Shown here in pieces: positions 9,113-19,179 of a DNA stretch of 64,000 bases (position 1 is the stretch's first letter; every line of letters starts with the position of its first letter). The notes below the pieces were generated by a model. The model ran no database searches. It was not told where the DNA came from and saw nothing but the letters and a program-made list of their open reading frames with translations. The position numbers were made by a program, and so were the translations under genes. The DNA comes from G963665085 sp963665085. Lineage in GTDB: Bacteria > Bacteroidota > Bacteroidia > Bacteroidales > JAAAOM01. The DNA lies in assembly GCA_963665085.2 (NCBI GenBank), contig CAXXXS010000001.1:1178001-1242000 (forward strand), written 5' to 3'.

Positions 9113-10045
9113 TTGGGTAAAGGTATTGTAATACGATCAACAGGGAGTTGGTATTCTGTAGAAGATGAAAATGGGCAGATATTTAATTGTCGCATTAAAG
9201 GTAAACTCAGACTTTCTGGCATTAAAGCAACAAATCCTGTTGCAATAGGAGATGAAGTTATTTTTGAGGTTGATGAAAAATTGAATCAAAGTGTAATTAA
9301 CACTATTGTTCAACGAAAAAATTATATTATTCGGAAAGCCTCCAAATTATCAAAACAATATCAAATAATAGCTTCAAATCTTGATTTGGCCGTAATTCTT
9401 ATAACTATTAAAGAACCCGTTACATATACTGAATTTATTGATAGATTTTTAGTTACAGCCGAAGCCTATAATATTCCTGTACTGATTGTAATTAACAAGA
9501 TTGATATTTATACAGGGGATGATATCAAAAAGATGGAAGCTATAAGGTACTTATACAATTCTGTCGGGTACGAGACGTTAGAAATTTCTATAAAACAATC
9601 TATTAATATCGAAAATTTTAGAGAGATCATACAAAATAAAAAAGTACTATTAACAGGAAATTCAGGTTCTGGGAAAAGCTCATTAATTAATAAAATTATC
9701 CCAGGGAAAAAACTAAAGACAAATCAGATTTCTGCATACCATAAGAAAGGCCAACATACTACCACTTTTCCTGAAATGTTTAAAGTAGGCGATAATACCT
9801 ATTTAATAGATACACCCGGAATAAAAAGTTTTGGTATTATAGATATAGGTGCTGAAGAATTATTCCACTATTTTCCAGAAATTTTTAAAATTTCCCATAA
9901 TTGTAGATATAACAATTGTATTCATGTAAATGAACCAGATTGTGCGGTAAGAGAATCTGTTGCACAGTCAATTATTAGTGCTGAACGGTATGAAAATTAT
10001 TTAAAAATATTGTATGATAATAATGAAAAGTACCGTACAATGTGA
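9113..10045 (+). CDS. rsgA: Ribosome small-subunit GTPase RsgA
   Basis: The 310-residue protein has the RsgA order: an N-terminal OB-fold (GIVIRSTGSWYSVED...), then a circularly permuted GTPase with VINKIDIY (G4) before the P-loop LTGNSGSGKSSLIN (G1) and DTPGIKSFG (G3), then a C-terminal zinc finger with CRYNNCIHVNEPDC. RsgA releases maturation factors from the 30S subunit. The start is TTG (9113), giving the MGKGIVIRSTGSWY beginning expected of the family; the next ATG is much later. It is divergent from the AsmA-like gene. Confidence 0.96.
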   Translation: MGKGIVIRSTGSWYSVEDENGQIFNCRIKGKLRLSGIKATNPVAIGDEVIFEVDEKLNQSVINTIVQRKNYIIRKASKLSKQYQIIASNLDLAVILITIKEPVTYTEFIDRFLVTAEAYNIPVLIVINKIDIYTGDDIKKMEAIRYLYNSVGYETLEISIKQSINIENFREIIQNKKVLLTGNSGSGKSSLINKIIPGKKLKTNQISAYHKKGQHTTTFPEMFKVGDNTYLIDTPGIKSFGIIDIGAEELFHYFPEIFKISHNCRYNNCIHVNEPDCAVRESVAQSIISAERYENYLKILYDNNEKYRTM

Positions 10046-10120
10046 GTAAATATTATTAACTTTTGCTATTGATATCCGTATTTTAAATTTTTAAAATATC
10101 AGAACCTGCAAATTGAATTT

Positions 10121-12949
10121 ATGAAGCGCCTGTATTATATTATTGCATCTATTACCTTTGTTATTCTCCTGGTAGATGTATTTTATTACTTGCAAAATCA
10201 CAAAACACAAGTTGGATTTCAACGAGAATTGTTATCGTCTCAAGTGAAAGTATGTTCCTCAAAAATTGAGAAAACAGCCGATAATTTTGAAAATGACATA
10301 AATTTTATCCTTTTTTCAGATGAAATAAATAGTCTATTTGAAGAAGAGATTGAATATTTTTCAGCAATACAGAAATTGCAGATTTTTTATTACAAGTATG
10401 ACGATTTGATTACTAATATCTATGTGACGGATACAACCAGTAAAGTATTTAGTGTTTATAAGGACAATAAGAACAAATTTATTAATGATTTATATACCTC
10501 TCAAAAGAAAAATGATTTATCAGAAAAAGAAGGTTTTGTAGAAAGAGATGGAAGATATTTTTACAGGGTCCCTGTATTTAATGAAAATGTGCTTACCGCT
10601 AATATTGCTGTTGATATTGATATTCAAAACTACATAAAGCACGAATTTGAAAACTATAAGTTGGGGGATAACCTTTGGCAATGGATACTTTTTTCTAATG
10701 AGATTGTTTATGATAACAATAAAAATGTTACAGGATATTCATTACTTGATGAAATAATTGAAAATTCAAATAAAAAATTTAACGGTTTTTTACAGCATAA
10801 AGCTAAACTCGATAAAGGTTCAAGGCTAAATGTAATTACATGTTACCAAACATTAGAATTTATAGGGAATGCATATACAATTGCATTTTCGTTAAAAACA
10901 AAAGTTCTATTTAGTGCAATGAATAAGAAAACTTTAATAGTTGTTATTTTAAGTTTAATTTTATTGATTGTCTGTATTTATCTTATTTATAGTTCAAATT
11001 CCAAAACAAAAGAAATAATTGTTGAAGTTGAAAAAGAAGTTGATGTTACAGAAAATGTGATAACTCAGGTTGTTGAAGCCTTACCAATAGGAATAATCTT
11101 ATCAGATAAGAATCAAATAATCAGAAATTTAAATATATCGGCAAAAAAATTACTTTTGGTTGATGATAAAACAGTTTTGAAAGGAGAGAAGATTTCAAGT
11201 ATTAAATTGTTAGAAGATAATTTTCTGAAAAAGAAGTCAACAAATTCTGTTTTTGATGAAAATCAATTTATTAGTTATGAGAAAAATGGATTACAAACTG
11301 TAATAGCATTTAGAGAAGTACCAGTAAAATTTAAAAAAGAAGATTATATCATCAATATATTAATTGATATTACCTCAATAGAAAAATCCAGAAAACAAGC
11401 AGACAGTGCAAATTTTGCAAAATCAGAATTTTTGGCAAAAATGAGCCATGAGATCCGAACCCCTATGAATGGAATTATAGGTATGATTGATGTATTAACA
11501 AAGGCTGAATTACAAAACGATCAAAAAGAAAAATTAGAGATCATAAAAAAATCTGCAAATCTCTTACTTACTTTAATTAATGATATTCTTGATTTTTCAA
11601 AGATAGAATCCGGTAAAATGAACCTGGAAGAAATTCCATTTAAACTAAGCGAGGAGATAAAGTTTTCTATCGATGTATTCCGGTCACTTGCTGAAAGGAA
11701 ACATATTATGATTACATCTGAGATTGACAGTAATATCCCAGATGATATTGTTGGCGATCCCTATCGGCTACGACAGGTTATTTCTAACCTTGTTGGAAAT
11801 GCCGTTAAATTTACCAATGAAGGTGAAATTAAAATATCAGTTAAACTAGAAGAAGATTATAACGATAACCTAACATTACTTTTTTCTATTGAAGATACAG
11901 GAATTGGAATACCTCAAAAAGAAATTGAAAATATTTTTGCTTCTTATGTTCAGGCAGATGGTTCAATTACCAGAAAATATGGAGGGACAGGTTTAGGAAC
12001 TACTATTTCAAAACAATTGGTGAATTTAATGAATGGTGAGATTTGGGTAGAAAGTCCTTCTTCTATTTCAACCAACAAAAAATATCCAGGTTCAAATTTT
12101 AGTTTTACTATAGAAGCTTATGCAGATAGAAGAATAAAAAAAGAGTTGAGTTTTGATAATACTTGCAAACCAGGGGATGTTAAATTGCTTGTAATAAACG
12201 AAAGAAAAGTTGGGAATAGTTTTTTTAGGCCGTTGGGAAAAGCTGGGTTTCAAATTATAAATTCTGATTTTTCAGAATCATTAATAGAAGAGTTAGATGC
12301 AAATAAAGACAACGAGGATAGTAAATATCATTTTATCTTCATAATGGATATGGTCGATCGTAGTGGTTTTGAAATTGCACAACGTATTTTCGACTCAAAA
12401 ATTAGCAGTAGTTACGTAATATGTATGTTAAGTCGAAATGATAAGCATGGAAATTATATTCAAAGTAAGCGATTAGGTATTGATCAGTATCTTATTGAAC
12501 CTTTTGAGATTAACGATATATTCAGGTTAATTAAAAAGTATATTAGTTGTCTGGATTTAGAAATAAACGAAACAGACGAAATAAGAAAAGATATCAAGAT
12601 TTTGGTAGCAGATGATAATATCATTAATCAGAAAGTTGCTGAAATGATTTTTGGAAATCTTGGCTTTAAAATTGATTTGGCAAATAATGGCATTGAAGCC
12701 GTTAAATTGGTAAATGAGAAAAATTATGATATTGTTTTCACAGATTTAATGATGCCTGAATTAGATGGCTGGGGTGTAGTAGAAAAATTACGGGGGTCGG
12801 GTTTTGATAAACCCATTATTGCAATGACAGCAACTGCTAGTAATGAAATAAAGCGAAAAGCTTTTAAAGCAGGCATGAATGATTATCTGATAAAACCTGT
12901 TGAGATAAAAACAATTAAGAATCTACTTCTTAAATTTTTTACCAACTAA
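10121..12949 (+). CDS. Hybrid histidine kinase with two receiver domains
   Basis: A 942-residue hybrid kinase. Order: membrane helix (about 5-24), extracytoplasmic sensor (about 25-265), second membrane helix (about 270-290), a PAS-like segment (about 315-400), HisKA with His443 in FLAKMSHEIRTPMNG, HATPase (N box ISNLVGNAVKFT, G box GGTGLGTTISKQL), a degenerate receiver (about 690-810) and a canonical C-terminal receiver (about 825-940) with Asp875 in FTDLMMPELDGWG and Lys in YLIKPVE. The first receiver keeps an Asp (743, IMDMVDRSG) but its N-terminal acidic pair is replaced (LLVINERKVG), so it is probably poorly phosphorylated or inactive. No DNA-binding output is adjacent. Confidence 0.95.
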   Translation: MKRLYYIIASITFVILLVDVFYYLQNHKTQVGFQRELLSSQVKVCSSKIEKTADNFENDINFILFSDEINSLFEEEIEYFSAIQKLQIFYYKYDDLITNIYVTDTTSKVFSVYKDNKNKFINDLYTSQKKNDLSEKEGFVERDGRYFYRVPVFNENVLTANIAVDIDIQNYIKHEFENYKLGDNLWQWILFSNEIVYDNNKNVTGYSLLDEIIENSNKKFNGFLQHKAKLDKGSRLNVITCYQTLEFIGNAYTIAFSLKTKVLFSAMNKKTLIVVILSLILLIVCIYLIYSSNSKTKEIIVEVEKEVDVTENVITQVVEALPIGIILSDKNQIIRNLNISAKKLLLVDDKTVLKGEKISSIKLLEDNFLKKKSTNSVFDENQFISYEKNGLQTVIAFREVPVKFKKEDYIINILIDITSIEKSRKQADSANFAKSEFLAKMSHEIRTPMNGIIGMIDVLTKAELQNDQKEKLEIIKKSANLLLTLINDILDFSKIESGKMNLEEIPFKLSEEIKFSIDVFRSLAERKHIMITSEIDSNIPDDIVGDPYRLRQVISNLVGNAVKFTNEGEIKISVKLEEDYNDNLTLLFSIEDTGIGIPQKEIENIFASYVQADGSITRKYGGTGLGTTISKQLVNLMNGEIWVESPSSISTNKKYPGSNFSFTIEAYADRRIKKELSFDNTCKPGDVKLLVINERKVGNSFFRPLGKAGFQIINSDFSESLIEELDANKDNEDSKYHFIFIMDMVDRSGFEIAQRIFDSKISSSYVICMLSRNDKHGNYIQSKRLGIDQYLIEPFEINDIFRLIKKYISCLDLEINETDEIRKDIKILVADDNIINQKVAEMIFGNLGFKIDLANNGIEAVKLVNEKNYDIVFTDLMMPELDGWGVVEKLRGSGFDKPIIAMTATASNEIKRKAFKAGMNDYLIKPVEIKTIKNLLLKFFTN

Positions 12950-12959
12950 AAATATATTT

Positions 12960-13727
12960 ATGACTTCACACGAAATTGATTATAAGATTTTTGGGGATGA
13001 CATTCAATTAGTAGAGATAGAATTAGATCCTTCTGAGACTGTTATTGCCGAAGCTGGGGCAATGGTATACATGGAAGAAGGAATTCAGTTTGAAGCTAAG
13101 ATGGGCGACGGCTCTGATCCAAACCAGGGATTTCTTGGAAAAATAATGTCTGCTGGCACAAGGCTTTTAACAGGAGAATCTTTATTTATTACTCATTTTA
13201 CAAATCGTGGAATAGGAAAGCAACATCTTGCATTTGCTGCGCCCTATCCAGGAACAATTATTCCAATTGATTTGCCTAAACACAACAACCAGCTTATCGT
13301 TCAAAAAGATGGATTTTTATGTGCTGCTTATGGGACTAAAATTTCACTTCAGTTTAATAAAAGGATAGGATCAGGTTTAGTAGGCGGTGAAGGTTTTATT
13401 TTACAGCGATTGGAAGGTGATGGAAAAGCTTTTGTTCATGCAGGAGGGACTATCATTGAAAAGCAACTTAATAATGAAACATTACGAATTGATACGGGTT
13501 GTGTTGTTGCTTTTGAACCGCAAATAGATTTTAGTGTAGAAAGTGCAGGGAGCCTTAAATCAATGATTTTTGGAGGAGAAGGTATGTTTTTAGCTACTCT
13601 TCGTGGATCTGGTAAAGTATGGCTTCAATCAATGCCAATTCGTAAACTTATTCAGGCAATCTCGCCTTATAGCAGAAACCGGGGGAAAGAATCTCAGTCT
13701 ATTTTAGGAGATATATTTGAGCGGTAA
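12960..13727 (+). CDS. AIM24/TIGR00266 family protein
   Basis: This 255-residue protein fits the TIGR00266/AIM24 family: an all-beta, glycine-rich protein with AEAGAMVYMEEGIQFEAKMG near the N-terminus, a middle GEGFILQRLEGDGKAFVHAGG and GCVVAFEPQIDFSVE, and a C-terminal GKVWLQSMPI segment. The family has a TRAP-like beta-sandwich fold; its bacterial role is not established. The gene starts 10 bp after the hybrid kinase and could be in the same transcript. No signal peptide or membrane segment is seen. Confidence 0.9.
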   Translation: MTSHEIDYKIFGDDIQLVEIELDPSETVIAEAGAMVYMEEGIQFEAKMGDGSDPNQGFLGKIMSAGTRLLTGESLFITHFTNRGIGKQHLAFAAPYPGTIIPIDLPKHNNQLIVQKDGFLCAAYGTKISLQFNKRIGSGLVGGEGFILQRLEGDGKAFVHAGGTIIEKQLNNETLRIDTGCVVAFEPQIDFSVESAGSLKSMIFGGEGMFLATLRGSGKVWLQSMPIRKLIQAISPYSRNRGKESQSILGDIFER

Positions 13728-13736
13728 TAAATCGGA

Positions 13737-14654
13737 TTACTTCAATTTTTGAATTACAAGCAAAAGTCTTGCTGGTCTTTTTATGATTTTTGTTGTCACA
13801 GAATCAATGGCCTGCCATAGTTTAAAAGGAAGGAAAGAAAAAAACTTCTGAATTCGAAGTTTTGTCAAAATTGTATTATTAACCAGTTTTAGCTTATAAT
13901 CAATAGCTTTTAAATTATCAGGCAGGTAATCTTTTATATTCTTTTCTGAAAATGAATGAATATGTGCGTTTCTCGGAGTTGGTTTATTGCAATGCACACA
14001 AAGTGAATATTCAATTTTTTCATTGTAAGGTGTACTTATAATCAGTTTTCCTTTTGGTTTAAGAACTTCTATAAGCTTATCGATAAAAATTTTTGGGTCT
14101 GCAACATGTTCAATTATTTCTGATGCTATAATAGTATCAAACGTGTCGGGTTTAAAAGGTAGATTGTATACATCTGCAACAACCGCAAAATGGTTATTTT
14201 TTGGGTTGTTTTTTATTGCATTAATAGGATTTGCCCGGGAGATGTCCATCGATATTACCCGGTTATTTTTATCAACACATAATTGTTGTGCCACCCACGC
14301 TCTGCCACAGCCAACATCTAAAACCAGGTCCGATGCTTCTATTTCACTTAAAATAGCTTCATGCAATCTTTTCTGTTCACTATAAACTAAAGCATCTGTA
14401 ATTGTTCTCGAGTAATCAAAAAACAGGGCATCTTTTTCGTAATGGTCAATATATTCAAAAGTTGAATTTTGTTCTTTATGAAAAGAAGATTTGGTTGAAT
14501 TTTTTTCTTTTGATTTTAAAAGAATAGGTACATTTTCTAGAATTTCAAATTGTTCGCCCGATTGTTCTGATTGGAGTATGTTTTCTTTTTCTAAATAATT
14601 TAGAACAGATTTAGAAAGTGGATGAACAAGTAATTTATAGAATTCATTTTTCAT
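13737..14654 (-). CDS. Class I SAM-dependent methyltransferase with Trm112-like N-terminus
   Basis: Residues 1-50 (LLVHPLSKSVLNYL...QFEILENVPILL) resemble a Trm112-type domain without cysteines. The rest is a Rossmann methyltransferase: motif I is LVLDVGCGRAWVAQQL (about 92-107), the acidic motif II follows in VISMDISRA, and IIASEIIEHVADPKIFI is typical of UbiE/COQ5-like enzymes. A CVHCNKPTP segment follows the catalytic core. Substrate is unknown. It is convergent with the AIM24-like gene and divergent from the hypothetical gene at 14840. Confidence 0.85.
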   Translation of the reverse strand: MKNEFYKLLVHPLSKSVLNYLEKENILQSEQSGEQFEILENVPILLKSKEKNSTKSSFHKEQNSTFEYIDHYEKDALFFDYSRTITDALVYSEQKRLHEAILSEIEASDLVLDVGCGRAWVAQQLCVDKNNRVISMDISRANPINAIKNNPKNNHFAVVADVYNLPFKPDTFDTIIASEIIEHVADPKIFIDKLIEVLKPKGKLIISTPYNEKIEYSLCVHCNKPTPRNAHIHSFSEKNIKDYLPDNLKAIDYKLKLVNNTILTKLRIQKFFSFLPFKLWQAIDSVTTKIIKRPARLLLVIQKLK

Positions 14655-14839
14655 AAAGAAAAACTTTTTATTTAGTTTTCATTATTTATAATTAGCACTT
14701 GATGCTCTGGCAAATGTGCTAAAAATTAATTAAATTACTACGTAGATTTTGAAAAGGGAAATTCCGTAATTTTATACTATCTTTCCTATGAACCATTTTG
14801 TTTTTCCGGCATATTTTCAAATATTTAAAATAGTAACAT

Positions 14840-15550
14840 ATGGAAATAAATGCAATTGAAACTTTTGGCTCTATTGCCAAAGAAGAAAATCTTTGTACTG
14901 TTAGTGATGGGATACTTCCTAACACATTAGTACTTGAAAGTGCTGAACCATTTCCTGGTTATCATGGTGAAAATTTACCTATAGATTCACCGCCGAATTG
15001 GTTGTTCTTTGTTACAAATAAAGAATTATCCCTAGAGAAAGTAATTCGTTCTACAAAAGAAGTGAAGCCACTTTTTCCGTACGATTTTGATGCCTCTGTA
15101 GGAAATATATGCGTAAATAATCAAACCTATTCTTCAATTCGAATAAGAGGTTTAAAAAGCTTTAACGATATCAAAGATCTTCAAAGTTTATATTTGGATA
15201 AGGATATATCTTTTATTAAAAAGAAAAATATTAATAATAAAGCGGTTATACAGATTAAGAAAATATTCAATATTAAAAAAATAAGCGAAACTATTTATAA
15301 AGATCTTGATGATAATCAAATGTATTATCTGGATATCCCATATCAGTTAAAATGGAATGCATTAGTAAAAATTACCCGATCAGTTAAAAATAATATTGAA
15401 AACACAAATTTTGATGCTGCACTGGGTGCAATTTATACTGAAGGGGTGAAAGATGTTGTTCGTATTTATTGTCAGGAAAAAGATTCTATTAATCTTGATA
15501 AGATACACAACCAGTATCTACAAAAGATAAAAAGTGTTTTGAACCAATAA
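14840..15550 (+). CDS. Hypothetical protein, function unknown
   Basis: I do not recognise this 236-residue protein. It has no signal peptide or membrane segment, so it should be cytoplasmic. The N-terminal half has the conserved-looking segment ESAEPFPGYHGENLPIDSPPN followed by WLFFVTNKELSLE; the C-terminal half is lysine-rich and helical, ending DVVRIYCQEKDS. Its start, ATG at 14840, follows a 185-bp gap that separates it from the divergent methyltransferase. Codon use matches its neighbours, so it is a genuine gene. Confidence 0.7.
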   Translation: MEINAIETFGSIAKEENLCTVSDGILPNTLVLESAEPFPGYHGENLPIDSPPNWLFFVTNKELSLEKVIRSTKEVKPLFPYDFDASVGNICVNNQTYSSIRIRGLKSFNDIKDLQSLYLDKDISFIKKKNINNKAVIQIKKIFNIKKISETIYKDLDDNQMYYLDIPYQLKWNALVKITRSVKNNIENTNFDAALGAIYTEGVKDVVRIYCQEKDSINLDKIHNQYLQKIKSVLNQ

Positions 15551-15572
15551 AAATTGAAGGTATCAAGAAAGC

Positions 15573-15658
15573 AACGAGGTTGTCCAAAAAGTCATTTGAT
15601 CATAAACTCTTTCAGAGTTCGAAGAACCTGAAAGAGTAACTTTATGAACAGCCTCGTT
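15573..15658. terminator. Long nested hairpin between convergent genes
   Basis: AACGAGGTTGT at 15573 pairs (with G-U) with ACAGCCTCGTT at the right end, and an inner stem CTCTTTCAG / CTGAAAGAG lies inside. It sits between two converging genes and probably ends transcription in both directions. The outer arm resembles the arm of the hairpin at 61684-61720. Confidence 0.6.
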
Positions 15659-15675
15659 TATCAATTTATAATTTT

Positions 15676-17751
15676 TTATTCGAAAATATTCTCGTCTATT
15701 TCCGTGTTTAATTCAATATTTTCTATTGCAATATCTGTGCTTTGTTGATTTAAGGATTGAGTCATCTTTGTAGCAAATTTAACCCCATCAAAATCTTTAT
15801 ATTCAGAAATAGTAGTAACCTGCTGAATTTGCATTCCTTGCATCTCCACCTCAGCTTCAGTTTTTAGTTTTAAACCCGATTCAATGCTATAATATTCTTT
15901 TATTAAATCTCCTTGTGGCATTGTTACATCAACAACATATGCATCTTCTCCATCTACTTTTGAGATAGTTTTTAATTCTGTTTTAAATCCAAGTTCTTCA
16001 TATTTTGATTCAAGACTGATATATGTCTGAAGTTTATATCGCTCCAGGTCATTTCCTGTTAATTCCTGTGTCTGGCCCATTGCACTCATGCTGCCTTTAT
16101 CTCCGTTAACAACTTGTTTTTGGATTATATTTTCTCCCATTTTAACCAACATAGCCATTTTCCCGGGTTCTTGTACATATTGATCTACATTGAGGTTCAT
16201 GCCTTGAATGGTCATAATCATTGTAGCATGGATGGATTTTATTTGATCTAATTTTTCTTTTCCACCAATCGCTTCAATGTATTTATTTATAACATCTTGT
16301 GCTGTTAAATTTTCAGGTAATTCTGCTGTAATAATTTTGGGCTCATAATAATTCCCGTTTTCGTCTATATATTCAATTTTTCCGTCTGTATCAATTTTAG
16401 AGAGATTGTTTCCTATTTCTTCTGCTTTTCCAACCACAAAAATATATGCATCTTCAGGTTTCATATATTTTTGAGCCATCTCGAAGATATCATCTGCACT
16501 TACAGCATTGAGATTTTTCAAATAGTTCTTGTAATAATCAGCAGGCAGGTTATATCGTTCAATGTTAAGTGCAAAACGTGCAACTGTTTCGGGCCTTTCA
16601 AGCGATAATGCAAAGTTTCCTGATAAATAATTTTTAACACGTTGCAATTCATCTTCAGGGACTTTGTCTGTTCTTAGTTTTTTTATTTCGGCAAGTATTT
16701 CATAAACGGCACTGTCTGTTACTTCATTTCGTGTTGAGGTAAAAGCCATAAAACTGCCTGTTAATTTGTCTGAGCTGATCCTGGAATAAGCTCCATAAGT
16801 CCATCCGTGCGTTTCTCTGAGGTTTTGAAAAAGTCTGTATGTTCCTCCCCCTAGGATAGTATTCATAACAGAAGCTTTGATATAATCTTCGGAACCTACT
16901 TTTAATTCAACAGGGTATTCTACTTTTATTACTGATTGGACGGCATTGGGCCTGTCAAACATCACTACTTTATTTTCTGAAGGGATTTTTTTTGGTTGAT
17001 AAATTTTTTCAGGAACTTCACCTTTTTCCCATTCTCCAAAATATTGTTTAATAAGTGGTTCTGCTTCTTTTTTTGTTATATCTCCTACTATAGCCAAATA
17101 AGCGATGTTAGGTTTATAGTAACTTTTATAGAATTTTTCACACATATCAAGTGTAATGGAATTAACAGATTCTTCTGTTTCAAGTTCTCCATAAGGATGA
17201 TCCTTGCCATAAAGAATTACACTGCTTAGCGCATCGGACATTGAATTAGGATCGTTTTTAGCTGCTTTTAATCCGGATATTGTTTGTGTTTTTATTTTAT
17301 CCAGTTCTTCTTGTTTGAATGTTGAGTTTAATACAACGTCAGACATTAACTCAAGAATTTTTTTGTTGTGTTTTTTCAATCCTGCTGCATATGCTGAAGA
17401 ACTTCCGGCACTTAAAGAAGCTCCGATAAAATCTATTTCTTCATCCAGTTGTTCTTTTGTCCGGCTTGTTGTTGTTGTACCGATAAGGTCACCGGCGATG
17501 CTAACCATCCCAGCATTTTCTTTTTCAAGAATCGGATCGTATTCAAATATTAAAGAATAGGCGACTCTTGGAATTTTATGGTTTTCTACAACAAATACTT
17601 TTAAACCATTTTTTAATTCAAAAGATTCAAAATCTGAAATTTGTATATCAGGAGCTGGTCCCGGCGCAGGTGGTTCGGTTCTGTCTATTTGAGAAAATAC
17701 GTTTGACAGGTAAAAAAGAATTAAGGTTATGGATAATATAATATTTTTCAT
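15676..17751 (-). CDS. M16 peptidase-like subunit, catalytic motif absent, with C-terminal extension
   Basis: A 691-residue exported protein (signal peptide MKNIILSITLILFYLSNVFSQ). The M16 fold is evident from FELKNGLKVFVVEN at the start, ILGGGTYRLFQNLRETHGWTYGAYS in the second half and SLERPETVARFALN. Where active members have HxxEH, this protein has AGDLIGTTTTSRTKEQLDEE, so it should not bind zinc. After about residue 460 a further domain (about 465-690; INKYIEAIGGKEKLDQIKSI..., KEYYSIESGLKLKTEAEVE) resembles outer-membrane lipoprotein-sorting/LolA-like beta proteins. It lies 11 bp after the active M16 subunit gene and probably forms a heterodimer with it. Confidence 0.92.
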   Translation of the reverse strand: MKNIILSITLILFYLSNVFSQIDRTEPPAPGPAPDIQISDFESFELKNGLKVFVVENHKIPRVAYSLIFEYDPILEKENAGMVSIAGDLIGTTTTSRTKEQLDEEIDFIGASLSAGSSSAYAAGLKKHNKKILELMSDVVLNSTFKQEELDKIKTQTISGLKAAKNDPNSMSDALSSVILYGKDHPYGELETEESVNSITLDMCEKFYKSYYKPNIAYLAIVGDITKKEAEPLIKQYFGEWEKGEVPEKIYQPKKIPSENKVVMFDRPNAVQSVIKVEYPVELKVGSEDYIKASVMNTILGGGTYRLFQNLRETHGWTYGAYSRISSDKLTGSFMAFTSTRNEVTDSAVYEILAEIKKLRTDKVPEDELQRVKNYLSGNFALSLERPETVARFALNIERYNLPADYYKNYLKNLNAVSADDIFEMAQKYMKPEDAYIFVVGKAEEIGNNLSKIDTDGKIEYIDENGNYYEPKIITAELPENLTAQDVINKYIEAIGGKEKLDQIKSIHATMIMTIQGMNLNVDQYVQEPGKMAMLVKMGENIIQKQVVNGDKGSMSAMGQTQELTGNDLERYKLQTYISLESKYEELGFKTELKTISKVDGEDAYVVDVTMPQGDLIKEYYSIESGLKLKTEAEVEMQGMQIQQVTTISEYKDFDGVKFATKMTQSLNQQSTDIAIENIELNTEIDENIFE

Positions 17752-17762
17752 TTTTTTCTGAT

Positions 17763-19097
17763 TTATTGGTTATTGGCTAAGTCTGATTTAGGTAAATAAT
17801 AAAGGACTACCCGATTCTCTGGGATCAGGTATTTTTTTGCTACCCGAACTATATCATCTTTTGTAACTGCCAGGTATTTATTGATTTCTGTGTTAATCAG
17901 GCCTGCATCATTATAGAATGTGTAATAATTTGCTAAGCTACTGGCAATTCCTTCCATGGTTGAATTTCCACCAATAAAATCACTTTCTGTTATGTTTTGT
18001 AGTTTTTGAAATTCTTTGTCTGTCAGGCCTTCCAATTTTATTTTTTCGATTTCTTCTTCTAAAAGAGATTCAATTTCTTTTAAATCAACACCCATATTAG
18101 CCAGGCCTAATGTTATAAAAAGTCCGGCATTTTCTAGTCCATACGGAAATGCTGCTACCTGGATTGCTTTTTGTTCCTGGTCAACCAGTCTTTTATAAAA
18201 TTTAGAACTTTCGCCACCAGAAAGTAAAGTTTGTAACATGCTTAGGGCATAATAATCAGATGTTCCTTGTGCAGGCATATGGTAGCCCAGAAATACTGCC
18301 GGTAATTGAATGTTATCATAAACAGTATCTCTTATCTCTATATTTTTAGGTTTGTATTCTGCTGTAGGTCTGTAAATTTCGTGTCCGCCTTTGGGTATTT
18401 CTTCGAAGTATGCTTGAACGAGTTTTTTAGTTTCTTCGGTATTTATATCACCAGCAACTACCAAAACGGCATTTTCCGGGACATAGAATTGATCATGAAA
18501 CTCTCGGAACTCTTCTATTTTTGCTTCATCAATATATTGAACTTCGCCGATAGGGGTCCATTCGTATGGATAACCTTCAAAGGCTCTTTCAAAAACCTCT
18601 GCAGTCCATGAACCATAGGGCTGATTTTCATAGCGTTGTTTTCTTTCTTCTTTAACAACTTTTCTTTGTGTTTCTACGCCCTCAGTATCAATTTTCAGAG
18701 ACATTAATCTTTCTGATTCCAGCCATAGTGCTAATTCGAGCTGGTTCGAAGGAAGTATTTCATAGTACATGGTATAATCGTACGATGTACCAGCATTGTT
18801 TCTTCCTCCAGCATTCTGAATAAGCTTATCGATCTCTCCTCGATCAATGTTTTCAGTTCCTTCAAACATTAGATGTTCAAAAAAGTGAGCAAATCCGGTT
18901 CTGTCTGCTTTCTCATTTTTAGAACCTACATGATACATGATATCAACTGCAATAACAGGGGATGAATTATCCTGATGAAGGATAACATGTAAGCCATTTT
19001 TTAGTGTGAACTCAGTAAATTCAACTTTATTACTTTGTGAGAATGCCATAAAATGGCATGAAAGAAAAAATAAACTGATAAATAATAATTTTTTCAT
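17763..19097 (-). CDS. M16 family zinc metallopeptidase, active subunit
   Basis: A 444-residue exported peptidase with signal peptide (MKKLLFISLFFLSCHFMAFSQ). It carries the inverted zinc motif HFFEH at residues 71-75 in the context RTGFAHFFEHLMFEGTENID, the hallmark of active M16B enzymes (processing peptidase/PqqL-like). The C-terminal half has LSGGESSKFYKRLVDQEQKA, the typical second M16 domain. The gene order, active subunit then inactive subunit, is common in Bacteroidota. The natural substrates are not known; a periplasmic peptide-degrading role is the usual inference. Confidence 0.95.
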   Translation of the reverse strand: MKKLLFISLFFLSCHFMAFSQSNKVEFTEFTLKNGLHVILHQDNSSPVIAVDIMYHVGSKNEKADRTGFAHFFEHLMFEGTENIDRGEIDKLIQNAGGRNNAGTSYDYTMYYEILPSNQLELALWLESERLMSLKIDTEGVETQRKVVKEERKQRYENQPYGSWTAEVFERAFEGYPYEWTPIGEVQYIDEAKIEEFREFHDQFYVPENAVLVVAGDINTEETKKLVQAYFEEIPKGGHEIYRPTAEYKPKNIEIRDTVYDNIQLPAVFLGYHMPAQGTSDYYALSMLQTLLSGGESSKFYKRLVDQEQKAIQVAAFPYGLENAGLFITLGLANMGVDLKEIESLLEEEIEKIKLEGLTDKEFQKLQNITESDFIGGNSTMEGIASSLANYYTFYNDAGLINTEINKYLAVTKDDIVRVAKKYLIPENRVVLYYLPKSDLANNQ

Positions 19098-19179
19098 AAT
19101 CCAACGGTTTAGTTATTGTATCTGCGAAAATAGAGAAACAATTATTATATTTCCAATTAATAAGTTATTTAAGGGTAAA

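Noticed and set aside
15573..15658. Small RNA gene or riboswitch
   Set aside because: It lies between two convergent stops and has a simple nested hairpin; bidirectional terminator is the simpler explanation.
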